A DNA stretch of 64,000 nucleotides from Herbaspirillum sp. LeCh32-8 (GTDB lineage Bacteria > Pseudomonadota > Gammaproteobacteria > Burkholderiales > Burkholderiaceae_D). The number at the start of each line of letters is the position of its first letter. Within the stretch, counting starts at the first letter, position 1. Below are positions 1 through 8,691 of this stretch, in pieces. The translations under genes were made by a program, and so were the position numbers. The notes below the pieces were generated by a model. It was given only the letters and a program-made list of their open reading frames with translations. It searched no databases and was not told the origin of the DNA. The DNA lies in contig NZ_JAGIPZ010000011.1 of NCBI RefSeq assembly GCF_017814915.1, positions 1 through 64,000 on the forward strand, given 5' to 3'.

Positions 1-167
1 CGTCAGCAGGGGGCGAACTATAGCAACGCCCCACACACCGCGCAAGTACTTTTTGAAAAATAAGCAAAATAATTTACGACGCGCTCTGCCAACCATCCCG
101 ACAATCGACCGCAAACCCAGAGCAGGAAAGGACGACAGCCTCAAACAGCAACACCAAACCCAACATC

Positions 168-201
168 AAAAACAAAAGAGCCGTCCCTGGCGGGACGGCT
201 C
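168..201 (-). terminator. Rho-independent terminator of the enoyl-CoA hydratase gene
   Basis: A perfect 10-bp stem (178-187 with 192-201, loop tggc) is followed on the minus strand by a T-rich tract (reverse of caaaaacaaaa, about 168-177). It lies directly downstream of the minus-strand gene that ends at 246. The rest of 1-167 is AT-richer and holds no gene I can support. Confidence 0.85.
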
Positions 202-245
202 CGGGTGCTGAATCGATAAATGCTATCGGCTACAGATCAATCGCC

Positions 246-1022
246 TCAGCTGTTTTTAAAGCTGGCCGGTCGCTTCTCTATAAAGGCTTTCATCCCTTCC
301 TTCTGATCTTCAGTGGCAAAGCAGCTATAGAACAATGCGCGTTCGTACTTCATGCCGTCGGCCAGCGTCGACTCAAACGCACGGTTGACCGAGTCCTTGA
401 CCATCATGGCGATGGGCTGGGACATCTCGGCGATGGTCTTCGCGGCCGACAAGGCCTCCTCCATCAGTTTGTCGGCTGCAACAATGCGCGAAACCAGGCC
501 GGCGCGCTCAGCTTCTTCGGCATCCATCATGCGACCGGTCAACGCCAGGTCCATGGCCTTGGCCTTGGACACGGCGCGCGGCAGGCGCTGGGTGCCGCCA
601 GCGCCGGGGATGATGCCCAGCTTGATTTCCGGCTGGCCGAATTTGGCGGTGTCGGCGGCGATGATGAAATCGCACATCATCGCCAGCTCGCAGCCGCCGC
701 CCAGGGCGTAACCGGCGACCGCCGCAATCACCGGCTTGCGCACGCGGCGAATGGTTTCCCAGTTGCGGGTGATGAATTCGCCCTTGAAGACGTCCATGTA
801 GTTGTAGCCGGCCATGCCGGTGATATCGGCGCCGGCGGCGAAAGCCTTTTCGCTGCCGGTGATGACGATACAGCCGATGTTGTCATCCGCATCGAAAGCC
901 AGCAGCGCCTCGCCCAGCTCGCTCATCAACGCGTCACTCAGCGCGTTGAGGGCCTTGGGGCGGTTCAGACGGACCAGGCCGACCTTGTCCTGGGTCTCGA
1001 CCAGGATGTTTTCATAACTCAT
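246..1022 (-). CDS. Enoyl-CoA hydratase (crotonase family)
   Basis: This is a complete 258-residue crotonase, the usual length for a short-chain enoyl-CoA hydratase that hydrates trans-2-enoyl-CoA in fatty-acid beta-oxidation. The oxyanion-hole region [19 protein letters not shown] lies at about 100-118. Glu112 and Glu132 are 20 residues apart, like the two catalytic glutamates of rat mitochondrial hydratase. The [14 protein letters not shown] motif follows. The start is supported by an AAGGAG ribosome site 7 bases upstream. The gene is monocistronic, divergent from uspA, and ends in a strong terminator. The exact chain-length preference cannot be read from sequence. The neighbourhood gives no pathway hint. 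Confidence 0.93.
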   Translation of the reverse strand: MSYENILVETQDKVGLVRLNRPKALNALSDALMSELGEALLAFDADDNIGCIVITGSEKAFAAGADITGMAGYNYMDVFKGEFITRNWETIRRVRKPVIAAVAGYALGGGCELAMMCDFIIAADTAKFGQPEIKLGIIPGAGGTQRLPRAVSKAKAMDLALTGRMMDAEEAERAGLVSRIVAADKLMEEALSAAKTIAEMSQPIAMMVKDSVNRAFESTLADGMKYERALFYSCFATEDQKEGMKAFIEKRPASFKNS

Positions 1023-1217
1023 GCAAGTCTCCTTCTTATATATAAGCGCTCTAGGGACGGAAAGCCGACCGGACGTGGCGCGAACCGGTGCGGCGGTACG
1101 CCAGAATAATCAACAAATCCGACTTAGCGCAATCTCGCCCAGGAATTTCATGCGGGCAAGGCGGTCACAGCCTATAGTGGAAGTACCTCTTCAACACACA
1201 TCTATAAGGAGGCACTC

Positions 1218-1655
1218 ATGTTCAAGACGATACTTGTCCCCACCGACGGCTCGGAACGTTCCGACAAGGCCATCAACAATGCGATCGACTATGCCAAGCA
1301 TTGCGGCTCGACGATCGTCGGCATCTCGGTGGCCGAGCCCTATCCCTTCTCCCCGTTGGCAGAGAGCTCGATGGCCATCGATCCAGCACTATATGAAGAG
1401 AACGTACGCACCGTGGCCGAACAGCATGTCAAGAAGATAGCCGATGCCGCCCAAGCCGCCGGCGTCCCCTGCCAGACCGCGACGATGATGTCGTTCGCGC
1501 CGGATGAAGAAATCGTCAACGCCGCCAAGACCTACCAGTGCGACGTCATCTTCATGGCCTCGCACGGGCGCAGCGGCCTGTCACGGATGTTTCTCGGAAG
1601 CAAAACCCAGAAGGTGCTGGCGCATTCCACCATTCCGGTGCTGGTCCTGCGTTGA
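1218..1655 (+). CDS. Universal stress protein, UspA family
   Basis: A 145-residue single-domain Usp protein. It begins with the typical strand FKTILVPTDGSE. It ends with the nucleotide-binding signature SHGRSGLSRMFLGSKTQKVL (G-2X-G-9X-G-S/T type), which points to an ATP-binding Usp. The start has a strong AAGGAGG ribosome site (about 1206-1212). It is divergent from the enoyl-CoA hydratase, and the 195-bp gap must hold both promoters. A TATAGT at 1173-1178 is a possible -10 box without a convincing -35. The specific stress role cannot be inferred. Confidence 0.93.
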   Translation: MFKTILVPTDGSERSDKAINNAIDYAKHCGSTIVGISVAEPYPFSPLAESSMAIDPALYEENVRTVAEQHVKKIADAAQAAGVPCQTATMMSFAPDEEIVNAAKTYQCDVIFMASHGRSGLSRMFLGSKTQKVLAHSTIPVLVLR

Positions 1656-1683
1656 AGAACGCTGGAGTCGACGCCAACGCAAA

Positions 1684-1720
1684 CAAAAAAAGGCCTGATC
1701 CTATGGGCTCAGGCCTTTTT
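1684..1720. terminator. Bidirectional terminator between uspA and mltA
   Basis: The 9-bp stem aaggcctga/tcaggcctt (1690-1698 with 1709-1717) is flanked by an A-run on the left and a T-run on the right. It can therefore terminate transcription from both convergent genes. Confidence 0.9.
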
Positions 1721-1744
1721 ACCTTCAAAACGACAATCAATTAA

Positions 1745-2962
1745 TCAATTGCCGCCCGGCGGATTCATCCCCTTGGGCAGCAGCACCCACATCATGCCGC
1801 GCTGCTTCATTGAACCGGCGCGATCCTCCGCCTCGTCGCCAAAGCCCCAGAAGTAATCGGCCCGCACCACGCCGCGAATGGCGCCGCCAGTGTCTTGCGC
1901 CACCACCAGGCGTTGCAGCGGACGATCGCTGTTGGGCTGCGTCGTCGACAGGAACACCGGCGCGCCCAACGGCACGTACTGCGGATCAATGGCGATCGAG
2001 CGCTGCGGCGTCAGCGGGATGCCCTGGGCGCCCTTAGGCCCCTTGGAGGGATCCGGCAGCTTTTCTTCACGGAAGAAGACGTAGCTCGGGTTGGCGTTTA
2101 GCAGTTCTTCCTTGCGCGCCGGGTTGGCCTGCACCCAGGCCTTGATGTTCTGGGCCGAGGCCTGCGCCAGCGTCAGCTCGCCCTTGTCCACCAGATAGCG
2201 GCCGATCGACTTGTAGGGGCGACCGTTCTGGTCGGCATAGGCCAGGCGGATGGTTTCCTTGGATTCCGGCAGGTAGACGCGGCCGGAACCCTGCACCTGC
2301 AGGAAGAAGGCCTCGACAGGATCGTCGACCCAGACGATCTCCTTGCCGGCCAGGCTGTTGGACTGCATCAACTCGCCGCGGCTGGGATACGGCACTACCT
2401 TCCGCCCGACCACCTTGCCGCGCAGGCGCAGGTTCTTCAGCTCCGGATAGACGCTGGCCATGTCGATCGTCAGCAAATCCTCCGGCGCCTGGTACAGCGG
2501 CGTCTGGTAAGGTCCGGCGCGGCGGCGCGAACCTTTCAGCAGCGGCTCGTAGTAGCCGGTCACAAGGCCGGTATCGGTGCCGTCCGGATTGAACAGCTGG
2601 TACGGCGTGAAATAGGTCTCGAAATAGGAACGCAGGAACCCCAGGTCGGACGGATTAACCTGCGCCGCAGCGCTGCAGGCGGCGCGCCATTCGGGCTTGC
2701 GTATCATCACCGAGCAGGACGACTGCAAAGCCGGCCAGGCCTCGCGCAGGTCGTCGTTGTTCCAGCCCGGCAGTTGGGCAAAGCTGGCGGGACGCATGGC
2801 CGGACCGGGTTGGGCTACCGGCTTGGTCGGCGGTTGCTGGGTAACGGGCGTGGTCGGCGGCGTCTGGCAAGCCGCCAGCAACACGGCGACCGAGACTGCC
2901 ATTGCGGGTACACTGAGGCGCTTCAATAAGGGAAGATTTGCAAGACGATTCTTCAATAACAT
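1745..2962 (-). CDS. mltA: Membrane-bound lytic murein transglycosylase A
   Basis: MltA cleaves peptidoglycan glycan strands to 1,6-anhydromuropeptides from the inner face of the outer membrane. From the start chosen at 2962 the protein has 405 residues. It carries a lipoprotein signal with basic residues, a hydrophobic stretch and the lipobox LLAAC. The MltA domain follows, with GYYEPLLKG, VQGSGRVYLP and NPSYVFFRE. The C-terminal 3D domain contains QDTGGAIRG and FWGFGDEAEDRAG with its conserved aspartates. The frame stays open to a TTG at 3112, and another ATG lies at 2977. I prefer 2962 because it gives a compact signal peptide and avoids overlap with the divergent small gene. No start has a good ribosome site, so the N-terminus is uncertain. 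Confidence 0.9.
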   Translation of the reverse strand: MLLKNRLANLPLLKRLSVPAMAVSVAVLLAACQTPPTTPVTQQPPTKPVAQPGPAMRPASFAQLPGWNNDDLREAWPALQSSCSVMIRKPEWRAACSAAAQVNPSDLGFLRSYFETYFTPYQLFNPDGTDTGLVTGYYEPLLKGSRRRAGPYQTPLYQAPEDLLTIDMASVYPELKNLRLRGKVVGRKVVPYPSRGELMQSNSLAGKEIVWVDDPVEAFFLQVQGSGRVYLPESKETIRLAYADQNGRPYKSIGRYLVDKGELTLAQASAQNIKAWVQANPARKEELLNANPSYVFFREEKLPDPSKGPKGAQGIPLTPQRSIAIDPQYVPLGAPVFLSTTQPNSDRPLQRLVVAQDTGGAIRGVVRADYFWGFGDEAEDRAGSMKQRGMMWVLLPKGMNPPGGN

Positions 2963-2975
2963 CGGAGACGGATTC

Positions 2976-3125
2976 ATGTTGTGGTTGATTCTGGAGGCCT
3001 GCGCCGCCTTTTCTATCCTGGTATTCATCGTATGGTGGACCATGTTCTCGGGCCGCAAGGAGAAACCCGGCAAGCCGACGGCGCGCAGCACGGCGCGCGA
3101 GAACAAAGACAACGAGCGGGAATAA
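2976..3125 (+). CDS. Small single-pass membrane protein (49 residues), function unknown
   Basis: This short frame encodes a hydrophobic N-terminal helix (LWLILEACAAFSILVFIVWW) followed by a strongly charged, Lys/Arg/Glu-rich tail. That is the plan of a small membrane protein with a cytoplasmic tail. A GGAG at 2964-2967 sits 8 bases before the ATG. The gene is head to head with mltA: a CATG at 2975-2978 holds both its ATG and one possible mltA start. The balance of signals (ribosome site, clean membrane helix, charged tail) argues for a real gene. Coding by chance opposite the mltA upstream region cannot be excluded. I do not recognise a named family. Confidence 0.5.
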   Translation: MLWLILEACAAFSILVFIVWWTMFSGRKEKPGKPTARSTARENKDNERE

Positions 3126-3175
3126 AAAATCCGCGGGCGTTCAGGTCAAACTGCAGATGACGGCAAGCCAGCGCG

Positions 3176-3550
3176 TCAATGCAGCGTGCGCGGCAGCGAC
3201 AGCACGAACTCGGGGATGCGCGCGTCGAACTGCTCGCCATCCTCGGCGACGCAGAAATATTCGCCATGCATGGTGCCCTGGGGCGTTTTCATCGCGGTGC
3301 CGCTGGTGTATTCGAACTGCTCGCCGGGCTGCAGGAAAGGCTGATGCCCGACCACGCCCAGCCCGCGCACTTCCTCGACGTGGTTGTTGGCGTCGGTGAT
3401 CACCCAATGGCGCGAGATCAGCTGCGCCGGCACCGTGCCGGTGTTGACGATAGTGATCGCATAGGCGAACACGTAGTGCGAGTGGGACGGATCGGACTGT
3501 TCTTCCAGGTACTGGGTCTTGACCGTCACCGTGAACTCATACGCTGCCAT
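3176..3550 (-). CDS. apaG: Co2+/Mg2+ efflux-associated protein ApaG
   Basis: A 124-residue protein consisting of one ApaG (DUF525) domain, a fibronectin-III-like beta sandwich. The diagnostic motif GLGVVGHQPFLQPGEQFEYT is present, along with HGEYFC near the C-terminus. The biochemical role is poorly defined; the E. coli gene is linked to Co2+ resistance and to apaH. Here it is not next to ksgA or apaH. It is divergent from rpe and lies upstream of mltA on the same strand, with the small membrane-protein gene between them. An AGGA lies about 10 bases before the start. Confidence 0.95.
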   Translation of the reverse strand: MAAYEFTVTVKTQYLEEQSDPSHSHYVFAYAITIVNTGTVPAQLISRHWVITDANNHVEEVRGLGVVGHQPFLQPGEQFEYTSGTAMKTPQGTMHGEYFCVAEDGEQFDARIPEFVLSLPRTLH

Positions 3551-3766
3551 GTGGATTCCTGTCTTGTGGTTATGCCTGATGCCGACACGCCTCTGTCGAC
3601 GCGCCTACACTCCGGATTGCACACGAATTCAGCACGCAGCGCAAGCCGCAGCGTACCGTCAGCTCATCGGCGCCCGTCCAAAGGGGTAAAATAGCGCCTT
3701 TTGCGGCCCCGCGCAGGCTCAGCCCCGGGGCGTCGCAGTCGATCAAGCCATTTTTTCATTTCAGCC

Positions 3767-4432
3767 ATGCCGACCTACCGTATCGCCCCCAGCATCCTGT
3801 CCGCCGATTTCGCCCGCCTGGGCGAGGAAGTGCGCAATGTCGTCGCCGCCGGCGCCGACTTCATCCACTTCGACGTGATGGACAACCACTACGTGCCCAA
3901 CCTGACCATCGGCCCGCTGGTGTGCGAAGCGATCCGTCCGCACGTGCAGGTGCCCATCGACGTGCACCTGATGGTCAAGCCGGTGGACCGCATCATCCCC
4001 GACTTCGCCAAGGCCGGCGCCAACCTGATCACCTTCCACCCGGAAGCCTCCGAGCACATCGACCGCTCACTGCAACTGATCCGCGACAACGGCTGCAAGG
4101 CCGGCCTGGTGTTCAACCCGGGCACGCCGCTGCATTACCTGGATCACGTGATGGACAAGCTGGACATGGTGCTGATCATGTCGGTCAACCCCGGTTTCGG
4201 CGGCCAGTCCTTCATCCCCGAGGCACTGAAGAAGATCGCCGAGGTGCGTCGCCGCATCGACGAATCCGGCCGCGCCATCCTGCTGGAAGTGGATGGCGGC
4301 ATCAAGATCGAGAACATCGCCGCCGCCGCGGCAGCCGGCGCCGACACCTTCGTGGCCGGCTCGGCCATCTTCGGCAAGCCTGACTACAAAGCCGTGATCG
4401 ACGCCATGCGCGCCGAGCTGGCCAAGGTCTGA
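3767..4432 (+). CDS. rpe: Ribulose-phosphate 3-epimerase
   Basis: Rpe interconverts ribulose 5-phosphate and xylulose 5-phosphate in the pentose-phosphate pathway. From the ATG at 3767 it has 221 residues, close to the family norm. The TIM-barrel motifs are intact: [17 protein letters not shown] at the N-terminus, [17 protein letters not shown] and DVHLMV (metal and catalytic residues), [10 protein letters not shown], and VDGGI (phosphate site). The frame is open upstream to 3701, but the family begins at this ATG. There is no clear Shine-Dalgarno. It heads the rpe-gph pair that precedes the tryptophan genes, an arrangement common in proteobacteria. Confidence 0.96.
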   Translation: MPTYRIAPSILSADFARLGEEVRNVVAAGADFIHFDVMDNHYVPNLTIGPLVCEAIRPHVQVPIDVHLMVKPVDRIIPDFAKAGANLITFHPEASEHIDRSLQLIRDNGCKAGLVFNPGTPLHYLDHVMDKLDMVLIMSVNPGFGGQSFIPEALKKIAEVRRRIDESGRAILLEVDGGIKIENIAAAAAAGADTFVAGSAIFGKPDYKAVIDAMRAELAKV

Positions 4433-4488
4433 TCCTTTTCTATCTCCAACCCGCCGTCCAACCCGTTTCCTGTTTCCTGCTCCACGCC

Positions 4489-5169
4489 ATGACCAAGCTG
4501 AACAACATCAAGGCCGCCATCATCGACCTCGACGGCACCATGCTGGATACCGCGGCCGACTTCCACGTCGCCGTCAACCGCATGCGCGCCGACCTCGGCC
4601 TGGATCCGCTGGCGCAGGAAACCATCGTCAACTTCGTCGGCAAGGGCACTGAAAACCTGATCCGGCGCGTACTGGCAGTGGACTACGCAGAGGACGAAGC
4701 GGCGCAATACTTCCAGCAGGCGCTGGATGCGTACACCGAGCACTACCTGGCCATCAACGGCGACTACTCTTCGCTCTACCCGGGCGTGATCGAAGGCCTG
4801 CAAGCCATGAAGGACCAAGGCCTGCGCTTGGCCTGCGTGACCAACAAGCCGATTGCCTTCACGCTGCCGCTGCTGGACAAGAAAGGCCTGCGCGGCTTCT
4901 TCGAGGTGGTCTACGGCGGCGACTCGCTGCCCAAAAAGAAGCCCGACCCGATGCCGCTGCTGCAGGTCTGCCAGGACTTCGGCCTGGCGCCGGCGCAGGT
5001 AGTGGCCATCGGCGACTCCTCCAACGACGCCCAGGCCGCGCGCGCGGCGGGTTGCCGCGTGCTCAACGTGCCTTACGGCTACAACCACGGCGAATCTATA
5101 CACGATGTCGATTCCGATGGTATAGTTCAAACGCTTCTTGAAGCAGCGCAGCAAATTTCGGCGGACTGA
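4489..5169 (+). CDS. gph: Phosphoglycolate phosphatase (HAD family)
   Basis: A 226-residue HAD hydrolase that removes phosphate from 2-phosphoglycolate, a by-product of DNA repair and of oxygenation reactions. Motif I DLDGTMLDT supplies the nucleophile and acid aspartates. Motif II is the VTNKP segment. Motif III/IV is KKKPDPMPLL with GDSSNDAQAARAAG. The cap domain lies between motifs I and II. It follows rpe by 56 bp on the same strand and precedes the trp leader. Substrate specificity is inferred from family and location, as HAD phosphatases are often promiscuous. Confidence 0.92.
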   Translation: MTKLNNIKAAIIDLDGTMLDTAADFHVAVNRMRADLGLDPLAQETIVNFVGKGTENLIRRVLAVDYAEDEAAQYFQQALDAYTEHYLAINGDYSSLYPGVIEGLQAMKDQGLRLACVTNKPIAFTLPLLDKKGLRGFFEVVYGGDSLPKKKPDPMPLLQVCQDFGLAPAQVVAIGDSSNDAQAARAAGCRVLNVPYGYNHGESIHDVDSDGIVQTLLEAAQQISAD

Positions 5170-5229
5170 CGCTTAGTCAGACCGCCGGTCCAGAGTCAAA
5201 CTGCACACCAAACCGCGACCAACACCTCC

Positions 5230-5316
5230 ATGTTTCGCAACAACAAACGTACCGCCCAACCTACAGCCGCCCCTGAGGCCTGGCTGTGGCGACGCTGGCA
5301 ATCCAAGGCTCAGTAA
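5230..5316 (+). CDS. trpL: Putative trp leader peptide (28 residues, three Trp codons)
   Basis: A short frame between gph and trpE encodes a 28-residue peptide ending EAWLWRRWQSKAQ. Its TGG codons are at 5281, 5287 and 5296, so three of six consecutive codons are Trp. The stop codon (5314-5316) falls inside the RNA element that can form alternative hairpins (next entry). Clustered Trp codons upstream of trpE are the hallmark of ribosome-mediated attenuation. The weak point is the ribosome site: there is no clear purine-rich box before the ATG. Confidence 0.75.
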   Translation: MFRNNKRTAQPTAAPEAWLWRRWQSKAQ

Positions 5317-5365
5317 TCACTGAGGCCTGCCCCTGGCCGCACCTGCGACCGGGACGTTTTGTTGT
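5273..5365 (+). promoter_or_regulatory. Transcription attenuator upstream of trpE
   Basis: The 10-base word ctgaggcctg occurs at 5273-5282 (segment 1) and again at 5320-5329 (segment 3). Segment 2 (ggctcag, 5307-5313) is complementary to both copies, so 1:2 and 2:3 are mutually exclusive. The 2:3 hairpin is 5307-5314 with 5319-5327 (8 bp, one bulge). A GC-rich hairpin (5331-5353, loop acct, one bulge and one mismatch) follows, then acgttttgttgt, which looks like the terminator. Segment 1 overlaps the Trp codons of the leader peptide, so a ribosome stalled there would free segment 2 for segment 3. The terminator does not overlap segment 3 as drawn, so the exact switch needs folding. Confidence 0.65.
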
Positions 5366-5506
5366 ATCACCGTTTTCCCCTGCATTTCTACTAACGAAAC
5401 CGCTGACGAGAGTCCGCATCGAGCCACGGCCGTTCGTGCGCATTGCGCGCGCGCAGCCGCCAGAGGCCCGCGCTGCGTGTTCTACAATAGCGGTCTGGAG
5501 TGAAAC

Positions 5507-7003
5507 ATGACCGAACTCGAATTCAAATCGCTGGCCGCCGAAGGCTACAACCGCATCCCCCTGATCGCCGAAGCCTTCGCCGATCTGGAAACCCCGCTCA
5601 CGCTCTACCTCAAGCTGGCCCAGAGCCAGAACACCGGCAAGAACACCTTCCTGCTGGAGTCGGTGGTCGGCGGCGAGCGCTTCGGCCGCTATTCCTTCAT
5701 CGGCCTGCCGGCCTCGACCAAGATCCGCTGCAGCGGCGACCAGATCGAGGTGCTAAAGAACGAGGCGGTGATCGAAACCGCTGAAGGCAATGCGCTGGAA
5801 TTCATCGCGCAATACCAGTCGCGCTTCAAGGTAGCGATCCGTCCCGGCATGCCGCGCTTCTGCGGCGGCCTGGCAGGCTACTTCGGCTACGACGCGGTGC
5901 GCTACATCGAGAAGCGCCTGGAACACAGCGCCCCCAAGGACACCCTCAACCTGCCCGACATCCAGCTGCTGCTGACCGAAGAGCTGGCCGTCATCGACAA
6001 CCTCTCCGGCAAGCTCTACCTGATCGTCTACGCCGATCCGACCCAGCCGGAAGCCTTCTCCAAGGGCCGCCAGCGCCTGCGCGACCTGCGCGCCATGCTG
6101 CGCCGCCCGGCCGACGCCCCGGTGACCACCGGCTCGGTGCGCACCGAAACCATCCGCGAATTCCCCAAGGACGAATACCTCAAGGCCGTGGCCCGCGCCA
6201 AGGAATACGTGATGGCCGGCGACCTGATGCAGGTGCAGATCGGCCAGCGCCTGAAGAAGTCCTACGTCGACTCGCCGCTGATGCTGTACCGCGCGCTACG
6301 CTCGCTGAACCCCTCGCCTTACATGTACTTCTACAACTTCGGTGACATGCAGATCGTCGGCGCTTCACCGGAAATCCTGGTGCGCAACGAGTCCATCGGC
6401 GAAGGCCAGAAAAAGATCACCATCCGCCCGCTGGCCGGCACCCGCCCGCGCGGCTCGACCATCGAACGCGACGAGCAGCTGGCGCGCGAGCTGCTGGCCG
6501 ACCCCAAGGAAATCGCCGAGCACGTGATGCTGATCGACCTGGCGCGCAACGACATCGGCCGCATCGCCACCACCGGCAGCGTCAAGGTCACCGACCAGAT
6601 GGTGATCGAGAAATACTCCCACGTGCAGCACATCGTCTCCAACGTCGAAGGCATCCTGAAGCCCGGCATGTCCAACCTCGACGTATTGAAGGCCACCTTC
6701 CCGGCCGGCACCCTGTCGGGCGCCCCGAAGGTGCGCGCGATGGAAATCATCGACGAGCTGGAACCCACCAAGCGCGGCATCTACGGCGGCGCCTGCGGCT
6801 ATCTCTCCTTCGGCGGCGAGATGGACGTGGCCATCGCCATTCGCACCGGCGTCATCAAGGACGGCACGCTGTACGTGCAGGCCGCAGCCGGCATCGTGGC
6901 CGACTCGGTGCCGGAAATGGAATGGGAAGAAACCGAAAACAAGGCCCGCGCCGTGCTGCGCGCAGCCGAACAAGTGCAAGACGGCCTGGACGGAGAAATC
7001 TAA
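5507..7003 (+). CDS. trpE: Anthranilate synthase component I
   Basis: TrpE converts chorismate to anthranilate with ammonia supplied by TrpG, the first step of tryptophan synthesis. The protein is 498 residues, the normal length. The LLES motif at about 49-52 is the tryptophan feedback site. The chorismate-binding domain includes IRPLAGTRPRG, LIDLARNDIGR, FPAGTLSGAPKVRAMEII and the YGGACGY segment. A GGAG lies 8 bases before the ATG. The stop codon abuts the trpG ATG (TAA then ATG), implying tight co-expression. Expression is probably controlled by both the leader attenuator and feedback. Confidence 0.97.
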   Translation: MTELEFKSLAAEGYNRIPLIAEAFADLETPLTLYLKLAQSQNTGKNTFLLESVVGGERFGRYSFIGLPASTKIRCSGDQIEVLKNEAVIETAEGNALEFIAQYQSRFKVAIRPGMPRFCGGLAGYFGYDAVRYIEKRLEHSAPKDTLNLPDIQLLLTEELAVIDNLSGKLYLIVYADPTQPEAFSKGRQRLRDLRAMLRRPADAPVTTGSVRTETIREFPKDEYLKAVARAKEYVMAGDLMQVQIGQRLKKSYVDSPLMLYRALRSLNPSPYMYFYNFGDMQIVGASPEILVRNESIGEGQKKITIRPLAGTRPRGSTIERDEQLARELLADPKEIAEHVMLIDLARNDIGRIATTGSVKVTDQMVIEKYSHVQHIVSNVEGILKPGMSNLDVLKATFPAGTLSGAPKVRAMEIIDELEPTKRGIYGGACGYLSFGGEMDVAIAIRTGVIKDGTLYVQAAAGIVADSVPEMEWEETENKARAVLRAAEQVQDGLDGEI

Positions 7004-7579
7004 ATGCTGCTGATGATCGACAACTACGACTCCTTCACCTACAACCTGGTGCAATATTTCGGCGAGCTGGGCGAGGAAGTGCTGACCATCCGCAACGACG
7101 AAATCACGCTGGATGACATCAGGAAACTGAACCCGGAACGCATCTGCCTCTCCCCCGGCCCCTGCAGCCCCAAGGAGGCCGGCATCTGCGTCGATTTGCT
7201 CAAGGAATTCTCCGGCAAGCTGCCGATCCTGGGCGTGTGCCTGGGCCACCAGGCCATCGGTGAAGCCTTCGGCGGCAACATCATCCGCGCCAAGCAGGTC
7301 ATGCACGGCAAGACCTCGAAGATCGCGCACACCGGCGCGGGCGTGTTCAAGGACTTGCCCACGCCCTACACGGTGATCCGCTATCACTCGCTGGCCATCG
7401 AGCGCGCCACGCTGCCCGACTGCCTGGAAGTGACCGCCTGGACCGACGATGGCGAAATCATGGGCGTGCGTCACAAGGAGTTCGACCTGCAGGGTGTGCA
7501 GTTCCACCCCGAGTCCATCCTGTCCGAACACGGGCACGCACTGCTGAAGAATTTCCTGACCGGCAGCGCGCACGCGTAA
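7004..7579 (+). CDS. trpG: Anthranilate synthase component II (glutamine amidotransferase)
   Basis: A 191-residue class I glutamine amidotransferase. It contains the nucleophile Cys79 in [12 protein letters not shown] and the His-Glu pair in VQFHPESI. It supplies ammonia to TrpE. In some bacteria the same subunit also serves p-aminobenzoate synthase, and that cannot be excluded here. The start abuts the trpE stop with no gap. Confidence 0.96.
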   Translation: MLLMIDNYDSFTYNLVQYFGELGEEVLTIRNDEITLDDIRKLNPERICLSPGPCSPKEAGICVDLLKEFSGKLPILGVCLGHQAIGEAFGGNIIRAKQVMHGKTSKIAHTGAGVFKDLPTPYTVIRYHSLAIERATLPDCLEVTAWTDDGEIMGVRHKEFDLQGVQFHPESILSEHGHALLKNFLTGSAHA

Positions 7580-7623
7580 GCGTCGACCGCGCCCGGCTCC
7601 ATCGAATCGAACGGACAAAGACA

Positions 7624-8661
7624 ATGCCCATCACCCCGCAAGAAGCGCTGCTGCGCTGTATCGAACACCGCGAAATCTTCCACGACGAAATGCTCACGCT
7701 GTTCCGCCAGATCATGGGCGGCGAGATGTCGCCGGTCATGATCGCGGCCCTCACCATGGGCCTGCGCGTGAAAAAGGAAAGCATCGGCGAGATCGCCGCC
7801 GCCGCCCAGGTCATGCGCGAATTCGCCACCAAGGTGCCGATGGCCGACACCACCGGCCTGCTCGACATCGTCGGCACCGGCGGCGACGGCGCGCATACCT
7901 TCAACATTTCCACCGCCTCGATGTTCGTGGCCGCGGCCGCCGGCGCGCGCGTGGCCAAGCATGGCGGACGCAGCGTGTCGTCCTCGTCGGGCAGCGCCGA
8001 CGTGCTCGAAGCGCTGGGCGCAGACATCAACCTGCAGCCCGAACAGGTGGCGCAGTCGATCGCCCAGACCGGCATCGGCTTCATGTTCGCCCCCAACCAT
8101 CACGCCGCCATGAAGCACGCGGCGCCGGTGCGCAAGGAGCTGGGCGTGCGCACCATCTTCAACATCCTGGGCCCGCTGACCAACCCCGCCGGCGCGCCCA
8201 ACATCCTGATGGGCGTGTTCCACGCCGACTTGGTCGGCATCCAGGTGCGCGTGCTGCAGCGCCTCGGTGCGCAACATGCCATCGTGGTGTGGGGCCGCGA
8301 CAACCTGGATGAAGTCACGCTGGGCGGCGCCACCATGGTGGGCGAGCTGGTCAACGGAGAGATCCGCGAATACGAGATCCATCCGGAAGACTTCGGCCTG
8401 TCCATGTTCGCCAGCCGCAACCTGCAGGTGGCCAACGCCGCCGAATCCAAGGAAAAGATCTTCGAGGCGCTGGCCGGCAAGCCCGGTCCGGTGCACGACA
8501 TCGTGCTGCTCAATGCTGCTACCGCCCTGTATGCGGCCGGCAAGGTGGCGTCGATTGCCGACGGCATCGACACTGCGCGCGCCACCATCGCCTCGGGCGC
8601 GGCGCGCGCCAAGCTCGACCAGTTCGTGCAGGTCACGCGCCAGCTGGGCGGCAAACTGTAA
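7624..8661 (+). CDS. trpD: Anthranilate phosphoribosyltransferase
   Basis: TrpD joins anthranilate to phosphoribosyl pyrophosphate. The protein has 345 residues. The PRPP-binding motif [14 protein letters not shown] is followed by [17 protein letters not shown], where the family usually has KHGNR, so Gly replaces Asn. The anthranilate-site segment [20 protein letters not shown] and the ILGPLTNPA motif are intact. It lies 44 bp after trpG on the same strand. Confidence 0.97.
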   Translation: MPITPQEALLRCIEHREIFHDEMLTLFRQIMGGEMSPVMIAALTMGLRVKKESIGEIAAAAQVMREFATKVPMADTTGLLDIVGTGGDGAHTFNISTASMFVAAAAGARVAKHGGRSVSSSSGSADVLEALGADINLQPEQVAQSIAQTGIGFMFAPNHHAAMKHAAPVRKELGVRTIFNILGPLTNPAGAPNILMGVFHADLVGIQVRVLQRLGAQHAIVVWGRDNLDEVTLGGATMVGELVNGEIREYEIHPEDFGLSMFASRNLQVANAAESKEKIFEALAGKPGPVHDIVLLNAATALYAAGKVASIADGIDTARATIASGAARAKLDQFVQVTRQLGGKL

Positions 8662-8691
8662 TCTCTCACCATTGCATCAAGGAGACCGACC

